Positions 33,417 to 42,607 are shown, numbered from the stretch's first letter. The stretch: DNA of 50,376 nucleotides from Antarctobacter albus (GCF_900101505.1 NZ_FMZI01000022.1:1-50376), one strand, 5' to 3'. The notes: generated by a model from the sequence alone, not told the origin. Numbers and translations are program-made.

Positions 33417-34434
33417 ATGCCCCTGATTTCAGAGTTCACTCTTGACCTTGGAACCCCGACGTTTGCCAGCTTGCAATCCAGCACCGGCGACCTGGTCATC
33501 ATCGAGGCCGGCAGCGAGTCCGACTAAGCGCTGACGCTGCTGCCCGCAGAGGTGGACGTGCTGCAAGCACAGGGGCGCAGGGTGATCGCTTATCTGAACG
33601 TCGCGGTGACGAACCACTACCGGACCTACTGGAACGACAGCTGGGTGGGCTACGATGACCCGGACAACCGCGACGTGGGCCCCGTTCTTGACGGCGCATC
33701 GCCACCACCCTGGCTGAAGAACAACCACGACTACACGACCTCCGAAATCGAGAACGAGGACGGTTCGACCACCACGATCGCCCAAGGTACATAGTCGATT
33801 GCAACGATCCGGCCTGGCAACAGCGGGTCATGGACGAGGCGGTCCGGATGGTATCGCCCGTGGCACAAGGCGGCTTGGGATACAGCGGGGTCTTTCTGGA
33901 CGATGTGGGCCGCTATTACGAGGCGGCGTCACAGGATCTGGGCTACGACATGGCGGATGCCGCGGAGCGCGTGATGGCGTTTGTTGCCGCCATCGTGACG
34001 GCGGTTCGGGAGGTCTTGCCCAACGCCTAGGTCGCGGTGAATTCCGGGCCCTACATCGGCTGGAACAGCGGCCAACCGGTCGCCGCCGCGACGCTTGCCC
34101 ATTTCGGCGCTATCGACCCCCTGTTGATGGAAACCCAGTTCGGTGGCGCCTGGGGGATGTCCTGGCCAATGGAACGCATTGGGTGCCGGGCCACGACTTT
34201 CTTGCCGTCGAACGGTCATGGGACAGCACTCTGGATCCGCAGGCCTTTGCCGACTGGGCGTGGGCCAACGGTGTCGTGCCGCATGTCGCGGAGAACTCCG
34301 ACTATGCCACGCCCGCCGTCACGCCTCCCCCGGGGACTGCGGGGCCCGACCTGCTGACCGGCGGGAACGGGTCCAATGCGCCGGACGGGCTGGGCGGCAA
34401 TGACACGATCCTGGCCGGGGGCGGGGCCGGCGTT
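33417..34434 (+). pseudogene. Broken GH114-like (MJ1477/TM1410 family) glycoside hydrolase with RTX tail
   Basis: Three frames together encode one protein. Frame 1 (from ATG 33417) reads DLVIIEAGSESD, an in-frame TAA at 33525, then RRVIAYLNVAVTNHYRTYW. Near 33786 a one-base loss shifts to YIVDCNDPAWQQRVMDEAV and YSGVFLDDVGRYYEAA, stopped by TAG at 34028. Reading on gives NSGPYIGWNSGQPVA. A second one-base loss in the G run at 34152-34156 shifts to VLANGTHWVPGHDFLAVERS and an RTX repeat (LLTGGNGS, GGNDTILAGGG). The RVIAYLNV and GVFLDDV strands are typical of the GH114/TIM-barrel family. Two nonsense and two frameshift lesions make it non-functional. Confidence 0.8.
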
Positions 34435-35448
34435 TCGTTTCCGTTGCGGTCTGAGGATGAAATCGTCGCTCGTCAATCCGCTCACGTCCGGCAGGCGGAT
34501 CGCACTGTCGGCGGCCAGGTCGGCGTCGACATTGATCTCGACGATGCTCAGCCCGCCTGCGATCTCCTGCACCCGTACCTGGTTGGTCCCGGTGAAATTG
34601 GCGGTCCCGATAAAGGAGAAGGTCTCGGGGATCATGTCCGACAGGTCGATCGTGTCCACGCCCTGTTCGAAATCCAGGATTCGGTCGCTGGTGCCCTTCG
34701 TGGCGCCGCTGTCGTCGATGCTGTCGAAGACGAAGGTGTCGGCATCGTCCCCGCCACGCATGAAGTCCCGGCCAAGCCCTCCGTCGATCGTATCCTCGCC
34801 AGCAAAGCCGCGAGTATCGTCTTCGCACTCGGTCCCGGGCAGGTTGTCGGCGTTCTCGGTGCCGTGGATGACGCTGACGAGCAATTCGCTTTCGTCGTCG
34901 AAGATCGTCGTCCGGCTGGTCACGCGCCCCTCGGCGTCAAAGCCGTATTCGATCGTATCCCAACGCTCGACGTCCTCGGCATCGGACATGACCCGGGACA
35001 CCGGCAGGCCATCGGCCCGGTTCTCGATCTGCAGCTTTCCGTCGTCGTAGTCGATCACGCGCTGCAGGATCTTGCGGTTGCCGTCCAGCGACAGGGTGAT
35101 GCTGTTCCAGGGGTTGCCGTCCATGCGGTCGGTGATCACCTTGGACACCGGCGCTCCGTCGGACAGCAGGATTTTGACCTCCAGCCCGTTGTCCAGTTCG
35201 ACCACGCGGCTCAGCTGCTGGCCGGTTTCGCTGAAACTCTTGGTGACGGAAGTCCAGGGCATGACGTCGCCGCCGTCCTGCATCACCTGGAGATATGGGG
35301 TGCCCTCGTGGAAGAATTTTTCTAGGCTGCGCCCGTCGTCGAATATGACCTGCAGCTTTGTGCGGATACCTTCGGAGTTCCAATTCGAAGACCTGGACGA
35401 CCAAGCGAATTGGTCCTCCGGATCGGAGACCGTGGTCCTTGGAGACAT
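34216..35448 (-). CDS. RTX-type protein with 48-residue repeats and M10-like C-terminal domain, stop codon lost
   Basis: The 410-residue frame starts at ATG 35448 without a signal peptide, as expected for type I secretion. Residues 34-179 are three repeats of 48-49 residues (V..DDG...DG.PVS.V..D...W.S), then RTX-like glycine-rich motifs (GEDTIDGGLGRDFMRGG) and a serralysin-type C-terminal domain (FVFDSIDDSG, RILDFEQGVDTIDLSD). The natural family end LTSDDFIL occurs at 34453. Instead of stopping, the frame runs on for 78 codons antisense to the broken glycosidase. The intact gene is probably 34453-35448; whether it still functions is unclear. Confidence 0.7.
   Translation of the reverse strand: MSPRTTVSDPEDQFAWSSRSSNWNSEGIRTKLQVIFDDGRSLEKFFHEGTPYLQVMQDGGDVMPWTSVTKSFSETGQQLSRVVELDNGLEVKILLSDGAPVSKVITDRMDGNPWNSITLSLDGNRKILQRVIDYDDGKLQIENRADGLPVSRVMSDAEDVERWDTIEYGFDAEGRVTSRTTIFDDESELLVSVIHGTENADNLPGTECEDDTRGFAGEDTIDGGLGRDFMRGGDDADTFVFDSIDDSGATKGTSDRILDFEQGVDTIDLSDMIPETFSFIGTANFTGTNQVRVQEIAGGLSIVEINVDADLAADSAIRLPDVSGLTSDDFILRPQRKRNAGPAPGQDRVIAAQPVRRIGPVPAGQQVGPRSPRGRRDGGRGIVGVLRDMRHDTVGPRPVGKGLRIQSAVP
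34912..35349 (-). repeat. Three tandem 48-49 residue protein repeats
   Basis: Residues 34-81, 82-130 and 131-179 of the RTX protein align on V(I/V)x(D/Y)DDG near the start, DGxPVSxV in the middle, W(D/N/T)SI/T at about position 33-36 and a final Gly-x-x-x-x-Arg. A half-unit precedes (residues 9-33) and another follows (TTIFDDES). Confidence 0.75.
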
Positions 35449-35669
35449 GTTGTTCTCTGCTCTTGGTTGCCAGTGTTGCCTGATTGCGCCGGGGCGGTTT
35501 TTCCCGCTCTCGAAGGACGCGCGTTAACTGTTTATCAAGGCTTGGCTTTTCGCCAAAAAAAGCAAAACCGGCGTGACTCGCCTCGCGGCGCGTTGTGACG
35601 CAACCGACACATTCAATACCGTATAGGGAGAAATTCTTATCCTTTGGGGTAGGCCTCGAACTGGTGCTC

Positions 35670-36197
35670 TCACCCGCCTTCGAGATGGGCCAGCATTGTT
35701 TCTGCCCCGGAAACCTTCACGGGAACGCCGGGCGGATTGTCTTTCACCCCCGGTTCGGCAAACAGCGCGGTGATCTCGCCGTCTTCGACAAGCATCGCGT
35801 AGCGCCAGCTGCGCAGGCCCATGCCTTGTGCCGACCGGTCGACCAGCATGCCCATCAGCCGGGTGAAATCGCCGTTGCCGTCTGGCAGCATCATGACCTT
35901 TTCGATCCCCTGCGCCCGCGCCCATTGATGCATGACAAAGGCGTCGTTGACCGACAGGCAAATCACGCGGTCGATCCCCCGGGCGCGGAACGCGTCGTAG
36001 TGGCGTTCGTAGCCCGGCAGGTGGGTCTCGGAACAGGCGGGCGTAAAGGCCCCGGGCAGCGCAAACAGCACCACGCGTTGACGGTCGAACAGTTCGGCGC
36101 TGGTGACGTCCTTCCATTCATAGGGGTTGTCGCCGCCCAGGGCCTCGTTGCGCTGGCGAGTGTGAAAGACGGTTTCGGGAATGCGCTGTGGTGTCAT
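35670..36197 (-). CDS. Peroxiredoxin, Prx5/PMP20 type
   Basis: The 175-residue thioredoxin-fold enzyme has the peroxidatic Cys55 in PGAFTPACSETHLPGY with Thr52, and the downstream Arg (about residue 129, LRSWRYAML). It reduces H2O2 or alkyl hydroperoxides, probably with glutathione or glutaredoxin in this subfamily. It is divergent from citF (89 bp). The 220-bp gap on its other side contains no gene. Confidence 0.93.
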   Translation of the reverse strand: MTPQRIPETVFHTRQRNEALGGDNPYEWKDVTSAELFDRQRVVLFALPGAFTPACSETHLPGYERHYDAFRARGIDRVICLSVNDAFVMHQWARAQGIEKVMMLPDGNGDFTRLMGMLVDRSAQGMGLRSWRYAMLVEDGEITALFAEPGVKDNPPGVPVKVSGAETMLAHLEGG

Positions 36198-36286
36198 GTC
36201 CGGGCTCCTGTTGCAGGTCGGTGTGGCCTGTCCCAGAGTAGCCCCCCGGGGCCGACGGTAAAGCGCCCAAGTTGACGAGAGAGACG

Positions 36287-37777
36287 ATGACCGATCTGCC
36301 GCCCGATCTTCCCGGTTATGGCGCGCTGCGCCCCTACAGGCCCGCGGGTGTCACGCGTGGTCCGCGCATGACCAAGCTGCTGGCGGATCTCGATGCGGCG
36401 ATTTCCGCCTGTGATCTGCGCGACGGGGCCACGGTGTCGTTCCATCATCATCTGCGCAATGGCGATGCGGTGCTGAACATGGTCATGGCGGCGCTGGCCC
36501 GCCGGGGGCTGAAGGACCTGCATGTGGCGGCCAGTTCCCTCTTTCCGGTCCACGCGCCGCTGGTCGATCATATCCGGAACGGCACCGTCTCCCGCATCTC
36601 GGCGGCCTTCATCTCGGGTCCGGTGGGAGAGGCGATCTCGACCGGGGTGCTGCCCCTGCCGGCGATCCTGATGACGCATGGTGGTCGGGCGCGGGCGCTG
36701 GATGCGGGGGACTTCGTGATAGACGCGGCCTTTGTCGCCGCACCGGTCGCGGACGAGATGGGCAATGTCTCGGGCAGCATGGGCACCACCGCCTGCGGCA
36801 CGTTGGGATACCCGATGACGGATGTCGCGGTCGCCCGCCGCACAGTGGCCATCACCGATACGCTGGTGCCTTACCCGGCGCCCGCCATCGACATCCCGCA
36901 GGGGCAGGTGGATCACGTCGTGCAGGTGCCGCGCATCGGTGATCCGTCGGGCATCGCCTCGGGCACCACGCGCCCGGCAGAGGACCCGGTCAGCCTGGCC
37001 ATTGCTGACAGCGCAGCCCGCACCATCGCCGCCAGCGGGCTGTTGAACGACGGGTTTTCCTTCCAGACCGGCGCCGGGGGCGCCTCTCTGGCGACCGCTG
37101 CTGCGGTGGGCCGCCAGATGGCAGAGAGGGGCGTCACCGGCAGCTTCTGTTCCGGCGGGATCACCGGGTTTCACGTCGAGATGCTGCGCGCGGGGCTCTT
37201 TCGCGGGTTGCTGGACGTGCAGTGCTTTGACCTCGAGGCCGTGCGGTCTTACCGGGACGATCCCCGGCACCAGGCGATGTCGGCGGCCACCTATGCCGCA
37301 CCGCATATCGGCGGCGCGGTGGTCGACCGGGTCGACGCAGTGGTGCTGGGCGCGGCAGAGGTCGATCTGGAGTTCAACGTCAACGTGACCACCCGGGCGG
37401 GTGGTGTCCTGATCGGCGGGTCTGGCGGTCACGCGGACACGGCGGCGGGCGCGCAGTTGTCCATCGTGACCACGCGCCTGACGGCCGCCGGTTTTGCCAA
37501 GATCGTGCCGCAGGTCGGTACGCTGACCACGCCGGGCCAGACGATCGACGTTGTGGTGACAGAGGCGGGGCTGGCGGTGAACCCGGCGCGGACAGAGCTG
37601 GCGGAACGGCTGCACAGCGCCGGCCTGCGCTTGCGCCCGATAGAGGTCCTGGCCCGTGAGGCCGCCACTGCCGCGCGCCAGCCGGTGCCGCCCCGGGCCG
37701 GGGGACGGGTGGTTGCCATCAGCGAATACCGCGACGGCAGCGTGACCGACTTAGTCCGCCAAATCGGCACGGATTGA
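36287..37777 (+). CDS. citF: Citrate lyase alpha subunit (citrate CoA-transferase)
   Basis: The start is ATG 36287; TTG 36272 lacks support. The 496-residue protein follows CitF: GATVSFHHHLRNGDAVLNMV, RISAAFISGPVGEAIS, GSMGTTACGTLGYPMTDV, FSFQTGAGGASLATA, and SGGHADTAAGAQLSIV. CitF moves acetyl/citryl groups on the CitD acyl carrier. No citC, citD, citE, citX or citG genes are in the window, so it is isolated here. It could use a distant carrier, act as a CoA-transferase, or be a leftover. The next gene is a membrane-fusion protein, 143 bp away. Confidence 0.9.
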   Translation: MTDLPPDLPGYGALRPYRPAGVTRGPRMTKLLADLDAAISACDLRDGATVSFHHHLRNGDAVLNMVMAALARRGLKDLHVAASSLFPVHAPLVDHIRNGTVSRISAAFISGPVGEAISTGVLPLPAILMTHGGRARALDAGDFVIDAAFVAAPVADEMGNVSGSMGTTACGTLGYPMTDVAVARRTVAITDTLVPYPAPAIDIPQGQVDHVVQVPRIGDPSGIASGTTRPAEDPVSLAIADSAARTIAASGLLNDGFSFQTGAGGASLATAAAVGRQMAERGVTGSFCSGGITGFHVEMLRAGLFRGLLDVQCFDLEAVRSYRDDPRHQAMSAATYAAPHIGGAVVDRVDAVVLGAAEVDLEFNVNVTTRAGGVLIGGSGGHADTAAGAQLSIVTTRLTAAGFAKIVPQVGTLTTPGQTIDVVVTEAGLAVNPARTELAERLHSAGLRLRPIEVLAREAATAARQPVPPRAGGRVVAISEYRDGSVTDLVRQIGTD

Positions 37778-37920
37778 CACTTTGCCGTGACAAGGCGCTG
37801 GTATTCCGTGCCGAAACCGCGACAATCGCGCCGGATGCGCTATGGTTTTCGCGGATCCGGGCCGCCGTTCGCAGGACAAAAGACGGACCGCGGCGTTCAA
37901 CAGGGAAAAGAGGTTTCAGG

Positions 37921-39138
37921 ATGATAACAGACATCCAGTTCAAGCGGTCCTGGCGTGCATTTGCAGGCGCCGGGGCGCTGGCGCTGATGATGCCGGTGGC
38001 CGGGTTTGCCCAAGATGCCACGCCGATCCAGGTCGACACGATGCGGCTGACATCGGAACAGCCGGTTACCACCGATACCTTCTTTGGCACGGTGCAGGCC
38101 AGCGACATGCTGGGCCTTTCCTACGAGGCAGGCGGCTGCGTGGTCGAGGTCTCGGACAAGGCCAAGCGCGCGCGCGTCGCCACCGCCGGGCAAGTGCTGG
38201 TGCGGCTGGATGACAAGCGGTCGATGCTTGCGCTGCGCACCGCCGAGTCGCGGGTTGCCGAACTGGCCGCCACGATCGAGGAACGCGAGCTGGACATCCA
38301 GTCCGCCATTGCCGACGACAAGCGCCGCCAGCAGGAGCTGGACCTGACCACCGCCGAGTACGAGCGCAACAGCACCATGCTGGGCCGGGGCCTGATCAAC
38401 GAGACCACGATGGAAGGGGTCGAGCGCCGCTTCATGGAAGCGCAGTTTGCCGCCGACCGCGCGCAAGAGGCCATCGCCACCGCCCGCGCCGCCAAGCGCC
38501 GCGCCGAGATCGCGCATGAGATCGGGCAGCTTGACCTGCAGACAGCGCAGCTCAACCACGAACAGCTGGTGCTGACGGCACCCATCGACGGGGTGCTGGT
38601 GGGGTTCGAAACCAACGTGGGCGACTGTGTCTCGGCCGGGGAACGCGCCGCGCAGATCTATGCCCCCAGCGAGAAATCGGTGGATGTCTTCATCCTCATC
38701 AGCCGCCTGTCCGAAAGCGGCCCGACCGGGATCTCCGACGGCTCCGGCGTGCGCATAACCCGCGTGAACGGCCAGGTCTGCGCCGGGACGATCACCCGGT
38801 TCGACACCGAGGCGGACCTGGAAAACCAGTTCGTCAAGGCTACCATCGAGGTCGATGAGACCTGCGCCCCCGACCTGTTCCTGAACGAGGCGGTCGAGGT
38901 CGAGGCGATGCTGGACGCAAGCGACGACACCTTCGAGATTCCGACCGGCGCGCTGACCAATGGCGACACGATCTTCCTTGTCGATGAAGAGGGCGCCACC
39001 CTGCAGGAGGTCGCGGTCGAGATCCTCAAGACCGGCCCGCGTGAGACCATCGCGCGCATTCCCGGCGCGGCCGGACGGCTGATCGTCAGCGACGCCCTTG
39101 CCGGTCTGGGCGAAGGGCAGGCGGTGGCGCTGCGCTGA
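37921..39138 (+). CDS. Periplasmic adaptor (HlyD/RND membrane-fusion) protein
   Basis: The start is ATG 37921 with AGAGG upstream; the longer frame from 37774 is citF-adjacent read-through. The 405-residue protein has a signal peptide (ending PVAGFA near residue 30) and a lipoyl-like half (GTVQASDMLGLSYEAGGCVV). A long alpha-helical hairpin follows (about residues 95-215, AESRVAELAATIEERELDIQ and QFAADRAQEAIATARAA), then the second lipoyl half (LTAPIDGVLVGF) and beta-barrel domain. Four mature cysteines could form disulfides. No inner-membrane pump gene is adjacent, so the partner is unknown. Confidence 0.88.
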   Translation: MITDIQFKRSWRAFAGAGALALMMPVAGFAQDATPIQVDTMRLTSEQPVTTDTFFGTVQASDMLGLSYEAGGCVVEVSDKAKRARVATAGQVLVRLDDKRSMLALRTAESRVAELAATIEERELDIQSAIADDKRRQQELDLTTAEYERNSTMLGRGLINETTMEGVERRFMEAQFAADRAQEAIATARAAKRRAEIAHEIGQLDLQTAQLNHEQLVLTAPIDGVLVGFETNVGDCVSAGERAAQIYAPSEKSVDVFILISRLSESGPTGISDGSGVRITRVNGQVCAGTITRFDTEADLENQFVKATIEVDETCAPDLFLNEAVEVEAMLDASDDTFEIPTGALTNGDTIFLVDEEGATLQEVAVEILKTGPRETIARIPGAAGRLIVSDALAGLGEGQAVALR

Positions 39139-39162
39139 TCGTCTTGCGGTGATCCTGCCGGG

Positions 39163-41397
39163 TCAGGGCGGGGTCAGCGTGCCCCGCATGGTCGCGGAGT
39201 ACAGGAAATCCTCGAGATCCTCGGTGTTGATCGGCTTGGTCATCAGCACCGTCTGCGCCGCGTCGCACATCTGGCGCAGCTCGGTCGACCGGTTGGCCGA
39301 CATCAGGCGCGCTGGCAGGGCCGGATCGCGCGCCCGCAGCTGCCGGACCAGCGCCAGTCCGTCCTGCCCCTCGCCAAGGTGGTAATCCGCCAGGAGCGCG
39401 TCCGGCAGAATGCCGATGTCGTGCAGCAGCGCGCGCGCCTCCTCGACACTTCCGGCGTCCAGCACGCTGCCGCCCCAGCGTTCGATCAAGAGGCCCAGCG
39501 CGCGGCGCAGCTCTTCGTCGTTTTCCACCAGCAGCACGATCAGGCCGCTATCGCGCAGGCGTTGCCGCGCCGCGGGGCTTTTGCGCGGTGTGGGCATCTC
39601 GTTCGGGCCGTTCACCCGCTGCGCGCTGAAGAAGAACCGCGTGCCGCGTCCCAGTTCCGAACTCACGCCAAGCGGATGGCGCAGCTGCGCGCAGGCGCGT
39701 TCCACGATGGCCAGACCCAGGCCCAGCCCCTCGTTCACGCTGCTCTTGCTGTCCAGCCGCTCGAACTCGCGAAAAATCCGTTCCTGGTCGTCTTCCGCAA
39801 TCCCGGGCCCGGTGTCCCAGACCTCGAAACGGATGGTGTTGCCCTGCCGCCGCGCACCAACAAGCACGCGGCCCGTTTCGGTATAGCGCACCGCGTTGGC
39901 GATCAGGTTCTGCAGGATGCGGCGCAGGAAGCCGGGGTCGCTGGCCACGCTGCCAGAGGCCGGAACCACGCGCAGGTCCAGCCCCTTGAGCGCGGCGAGC
40001 GGGGCGAATTCATCGTGCAGCCGCTGCAGGAGCTGGTTCACGGAGACGGCGGTGATGTCCAGGCTGGCGGCGCCGGAATCCAGTTTCGAGATGTCCAGCA
40101 GGGCGTCGATGATCTTTTCGACGCTGTCCATCGCGCTCAGCGCCTTGGTGGCGTGTTGCTGGGTGGTGTCATCGCCGTCCCCCTCGGCGATCCCCGAGAT
40201 ATAGAGCTTGGCCGCCGACAGCGGTTGCAGCAAATCGTGGCTGGCCGCCGCGACGAAACGCGACTTGGAGGCGTTGGCCCGTTCCGCCGTGACCAGCGCA
40301 TCTTCCAGTTCCAGCGTGCGTTCCATCACCCGCCGTTCCAGCAGTTCGTTGGCCTCTTCCAGCGCCCGCGCGGCCTGGCGTTCGACGGAAACATCGGTGA
40401 ATGAGATCACGAAGCCGCGGTCGGGCATTTCCTGACCGAAGACATCCAGCGTGATGCTGCTTTCGGCACGGATCTCGAACCGCAGGGGCAGGCGCCCGCG
40501 GTCCTGGTGGGCCCAGGCGCGCAGTTCCTCGGCGGTCATCACGTCGGCGTCGAAACGGGTTTCAAGCTGTTCGATCAGCCGGTCGAAATCCACGCCCAGC
40601 CGCAGCGTGGCGATGGGTAGGGACAGCATCTCGCCGATCTTGTCGTTCCAGCCCACCAGCCGCGCATCGCGGTCAAAGATGCAGACCCCCTGGTTGAGGT
40701 GGTCCAGCGTCGCCCGCAGCATCCGCGCCTGGCTGTCCAGCAGCTTGCCGCGTTCCTGCCGTTCCAGCCGCATGATGTCGGTCACGTCGGTCTGCAGGAC
40801 GACGGTGCCGCCGTCCGGCGTGCGGTGTTCGCTGACCTGCAGCCAGCGGTCCCAGATCAGGCGCACGTTGAAGATCGCGTGCCGGTCCTTGTGGCGCTTC
40901 AGCCGCTGTTCGGCCCATTGCGCGGGGCTGACGATGTCGGGCAGTTGCAGGAACCGGCTTTCGCTGACCGCCTCGACGTAGTCGGCAAAGGGCAGCCCCT
41001 CGGCCAGGCGCGGCTGAACGTCGTGCAGCGGCAGGCTGAACCGGCTGTTCCACATCACCAGCTTGTCGGCGCTGTCGAACAGGGCAAAGCCCTCTTGCAC
41101 CGCCTCGATCGCGTTGGCCAGGTTCTTGCGGGCGTGTTCGGCCTCGTGCTTGGCGCGGGCGAGGGCGGCATTGGACTGGTTCAGCAGGTCAAGCGTGTAT
41201 TCCAGGTCGCGGGTGCGCTGGCGCACCTGGTCCTCCAGCATGGCGGCGCGTTCGAACTGGGCATAGGCGGCGCCGGACTGGTCGGTGTCCTGTTCGACCC
41301 GGCGCATCAGCGCCTCGCTGATCCGGAGCAGCTTTTCGTTCTGGCGTTCAAGTGGATCGTTGGGATTGATCAGATAATGCGTCAGGTCTCCCTGCAT
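39163..41397 (-). CDS. Hybrid sensor histidine kinase, NahK/ErcS'-like
   Basis: The 744-residue cytoplasmic protein has no membrane segment. An N-terminal coiled coil (to about residue 95) is followed by two PAS domains (about 95-210, 225-340) and a DHp helix with His387 in FVAAASHDLLQPLSAAK. The ATPase domain has NLIANAVRY, DTGPGI and GLGLGLAIV. A C-terminal receiver has Asp671 (LLADYHLGEGQDG) and Lys721. It overlaps the FIST gene by 16 bp; GGAGG stands four bases before its ATG. The FIST-kinase pair matches Pseudomonas NosP-NahK, where the FIST protein senses nitric oxide and controls the kinase. Confidence 0.92.
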   Translation of the reverse strand: MQGDLTHYLINPNDPLERQNEKLLRISEALMRRVEQDTDQSGAAYAQFERAAMLEDQVRQRTRDLEYTLDLLNQSNAALARAKHEAEHARKNLANAIEAVQEGFALFDSADKLVMWNSRFSLPLHDVQPRLAEGLPFADYVEAVSESRFLQLPDIVSPAQWAEQRLKRHKDRHAIFNVRLIWDRWLQVSEHRTPDGGTVVLQTDVTDIMRLERQERGKLLDSQARMLRATLDHLNQGVCIFDRDARLVGWNDKIGEMLSLPIATLRLGVDFDRLIEQLETRFDADVMTAEELRAWAHQDRGRLPLRFEIRAESSITLDVFGQEMPDRGFVISFTDVSVERQAARALEEANELLERRVMERTLELEDALVTAERANASKSRFVAAASHDLLQPLSAAKLYISGIAEGDGDDTTQQHATKALSAMDSVEKIIDALLDISKLDSGAASLDITAVSVNQLLQRLHDEFAPLAALKGLDLRVVPASGSVASDPGFLRRILQNLIANAVRYTETGRVLVGARRQGNTIRFEVWDTGPGIAEDDQERIFREFERLDSKSSVNEGLGLGLAIVERACAQLRHPLGVSSELGRGTRFFFSAQRVNGPNEMPTPRKSPAARQRLRDSGLIVLLVENDEELRRALGLLIERWGGSVLDAGSVEEARALLHDIGILPDALLADYHLGEGQDGLALVRQLRARDPALPARLMSANRSTELRQMCDAAQTVLMTKPINTEDLEDFLYSATMRGTLTPP

Positions 41398-42566
41398 GGA
41401 GCCTCCGGTGCATAGATCGCGACCCCGGTCATGGTCTGGTTGACATGCATCCCGTTGACCTGCTCGCCATAGGTGGAAAACCCGGTGACCCTGTGCCGCG
41501 ACAACACATCGTCAAGGGGCCGTTTCAACTGGCGTTTTTCGGCCTCGATCCGGCGCAGGACGCAATCGCAGGCAAGGATCGCCTCCGGCTGTTCGGTCCG
41601 TGACAGTTCGCTTAGCTGCTGGTCCAGGTGGTCGACGATATGGGCTGCATCGGCAAGGGTCAGCACCAGCCCCTCGTCGATGGCGGAAAAGAATTCAAGC
41701 GCGCCGTCCTCTGTCACGCGCTTGATGGCGCGGACGTGGTGGCTGCCACCCAGGCGGACCACCATCGGGCTGTCGGCAAAGGTGAAGGTGTCGATCTGGT
41801 GCGGGTCCTTGCCCAGCAGGCGCCCAAGCTCCAGTGCTGCGGGTTCGGCGTTGATTTCATGCACCAAACGGCGCGAGGGATCCGCGCGGGTCACCACCAT
41901 GCGCAGGTCGGTGGGGGTGAAATGGTTGACGCTGAACACCCGTAGCCGGCAGGTGCTGCGCACCAGCGCCATGACAGCGGCCTTTTCGTGGCAGACGCCA
42001 TTCAGGGCGACGAAGGTATGTTCGAACCGCACCCCGTCCCCGGCGGACCCCCCGAACAGCTGTGTCGGTCCCAGCCCGGCGGTCAGGGACGAGGCCAGCC
42101 GGTCCTCCTGCATCGACAGCCCGTCGACCATGAGAAAGGCGAATTCCTCGGTCATTTCTGGGGCGCGGGCGCCCAATTCGGCGCGGGCGCGGATGGTGCG
42201 CTGGGTCATCTCGTGGCTGGGCAGGTTTTCCAGGTCCTCGTACAGCAGGACCTCGGCCTCGAAACAGCGCTGCGGCAGGGCCATCGCCACCACCTGTTCC
42301 TCGACGTAACCGGCGCCCATCGCGATCTCTCCGGCGGTGGTGCAGGCCATGACCGGGGCATCGCCCAGTCGGGACTGCAGGCCCGTTACCAGCGTCTGAA
42401 AGGGGGTTGCGGGGCTGCAAAAGATCATCACGACGGCAAAGGGGCCGTTGCCCAGCCCGTCGGCAAGCTGGTCGATCAGGTCGGGTGCGTCGCAATCGGC
42501 GCGGGCTGTCCGCAGAATGGCGTCGTTATCGACACCTCCCTCGGACGGAGAGGCTCCTCCGTCCAT
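41382..42566 (-). CDS. FIST domain sensory protein, NosP-like
   Basis: The 394-residue soluble protein has FIST_N (about residues 40-225, FAVVMIFCSPATPFQTLVTG; VMACTTAGEIAMGAGYVEE; GPTQLFGGSAGDGV) and FIST_C (about 230-375, VHEINAEPAALELGRLLG; AILACDCVLRRIEAE). NosP-type FIST proteins bind haem and nitric oxide and regulate a partner kinase. The start ATG 42566 has GGAGG seven bases before it. Gene order response regulator, FIST, kinase, with the kinase start inside this gene, indicates one signalling unit. Whether this one senses NO is inference. Confidence 0.9.
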   Translation of the reverse strand: MDGGASPSEGGVDNDAILRTARADCDAPDLIDQLADGLGNGPFAVVMIFCSPATPFQTLVTGLQSRLGDAPVMACTTAGEIAMGAGYVEEQVVAMALPQRCFEAEVLLYEDLENLPSHEMTQRTIRARAELGARAPEMTEEFAFLMVDGLSMQEDRLASSLTAGLGPTQLFGGSAGDGVRFEHTFVALNGVCHEKAAVMALVRSTCRLRVFSVNHFTPTDLRMVVTRADPSRRLVHEINAEPAALELGRLLGKDPHQIDTFTFADSPMVVRLGGSHHVRAIKRVTEDGALEFFSAIDEGLVLTLADAAHIVDHLDQQLSELSRTEQPEAILACDCVLRRIEAEKRQLKRPLDDVLSRHRVTGFSTYGEQVNGMHVNQTMTGVAIYAPEAPCRET

Positions 42567-42607
42567 CGGTTCTCCTCCCCAGGTGTTCTGTCTTTATTCG
42601 GGACAGA

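Noticed and set aside
33799-35325. 508-codon + strand frame as one gene
   Set aside because: Only its middle (about 34152-34434) is coding, as the last frame of the broken glycosidase; the rest is out of frame or antisense to the RTX protein.
35530-35570. Terminator in the A/T-rich stretch TTGGC-TTTTC-GCCAA
   Set aside because: The five-pair stem is followed by A residues on the + strand and the T run precedes it on the - strand, so it lacks a terminator layout.
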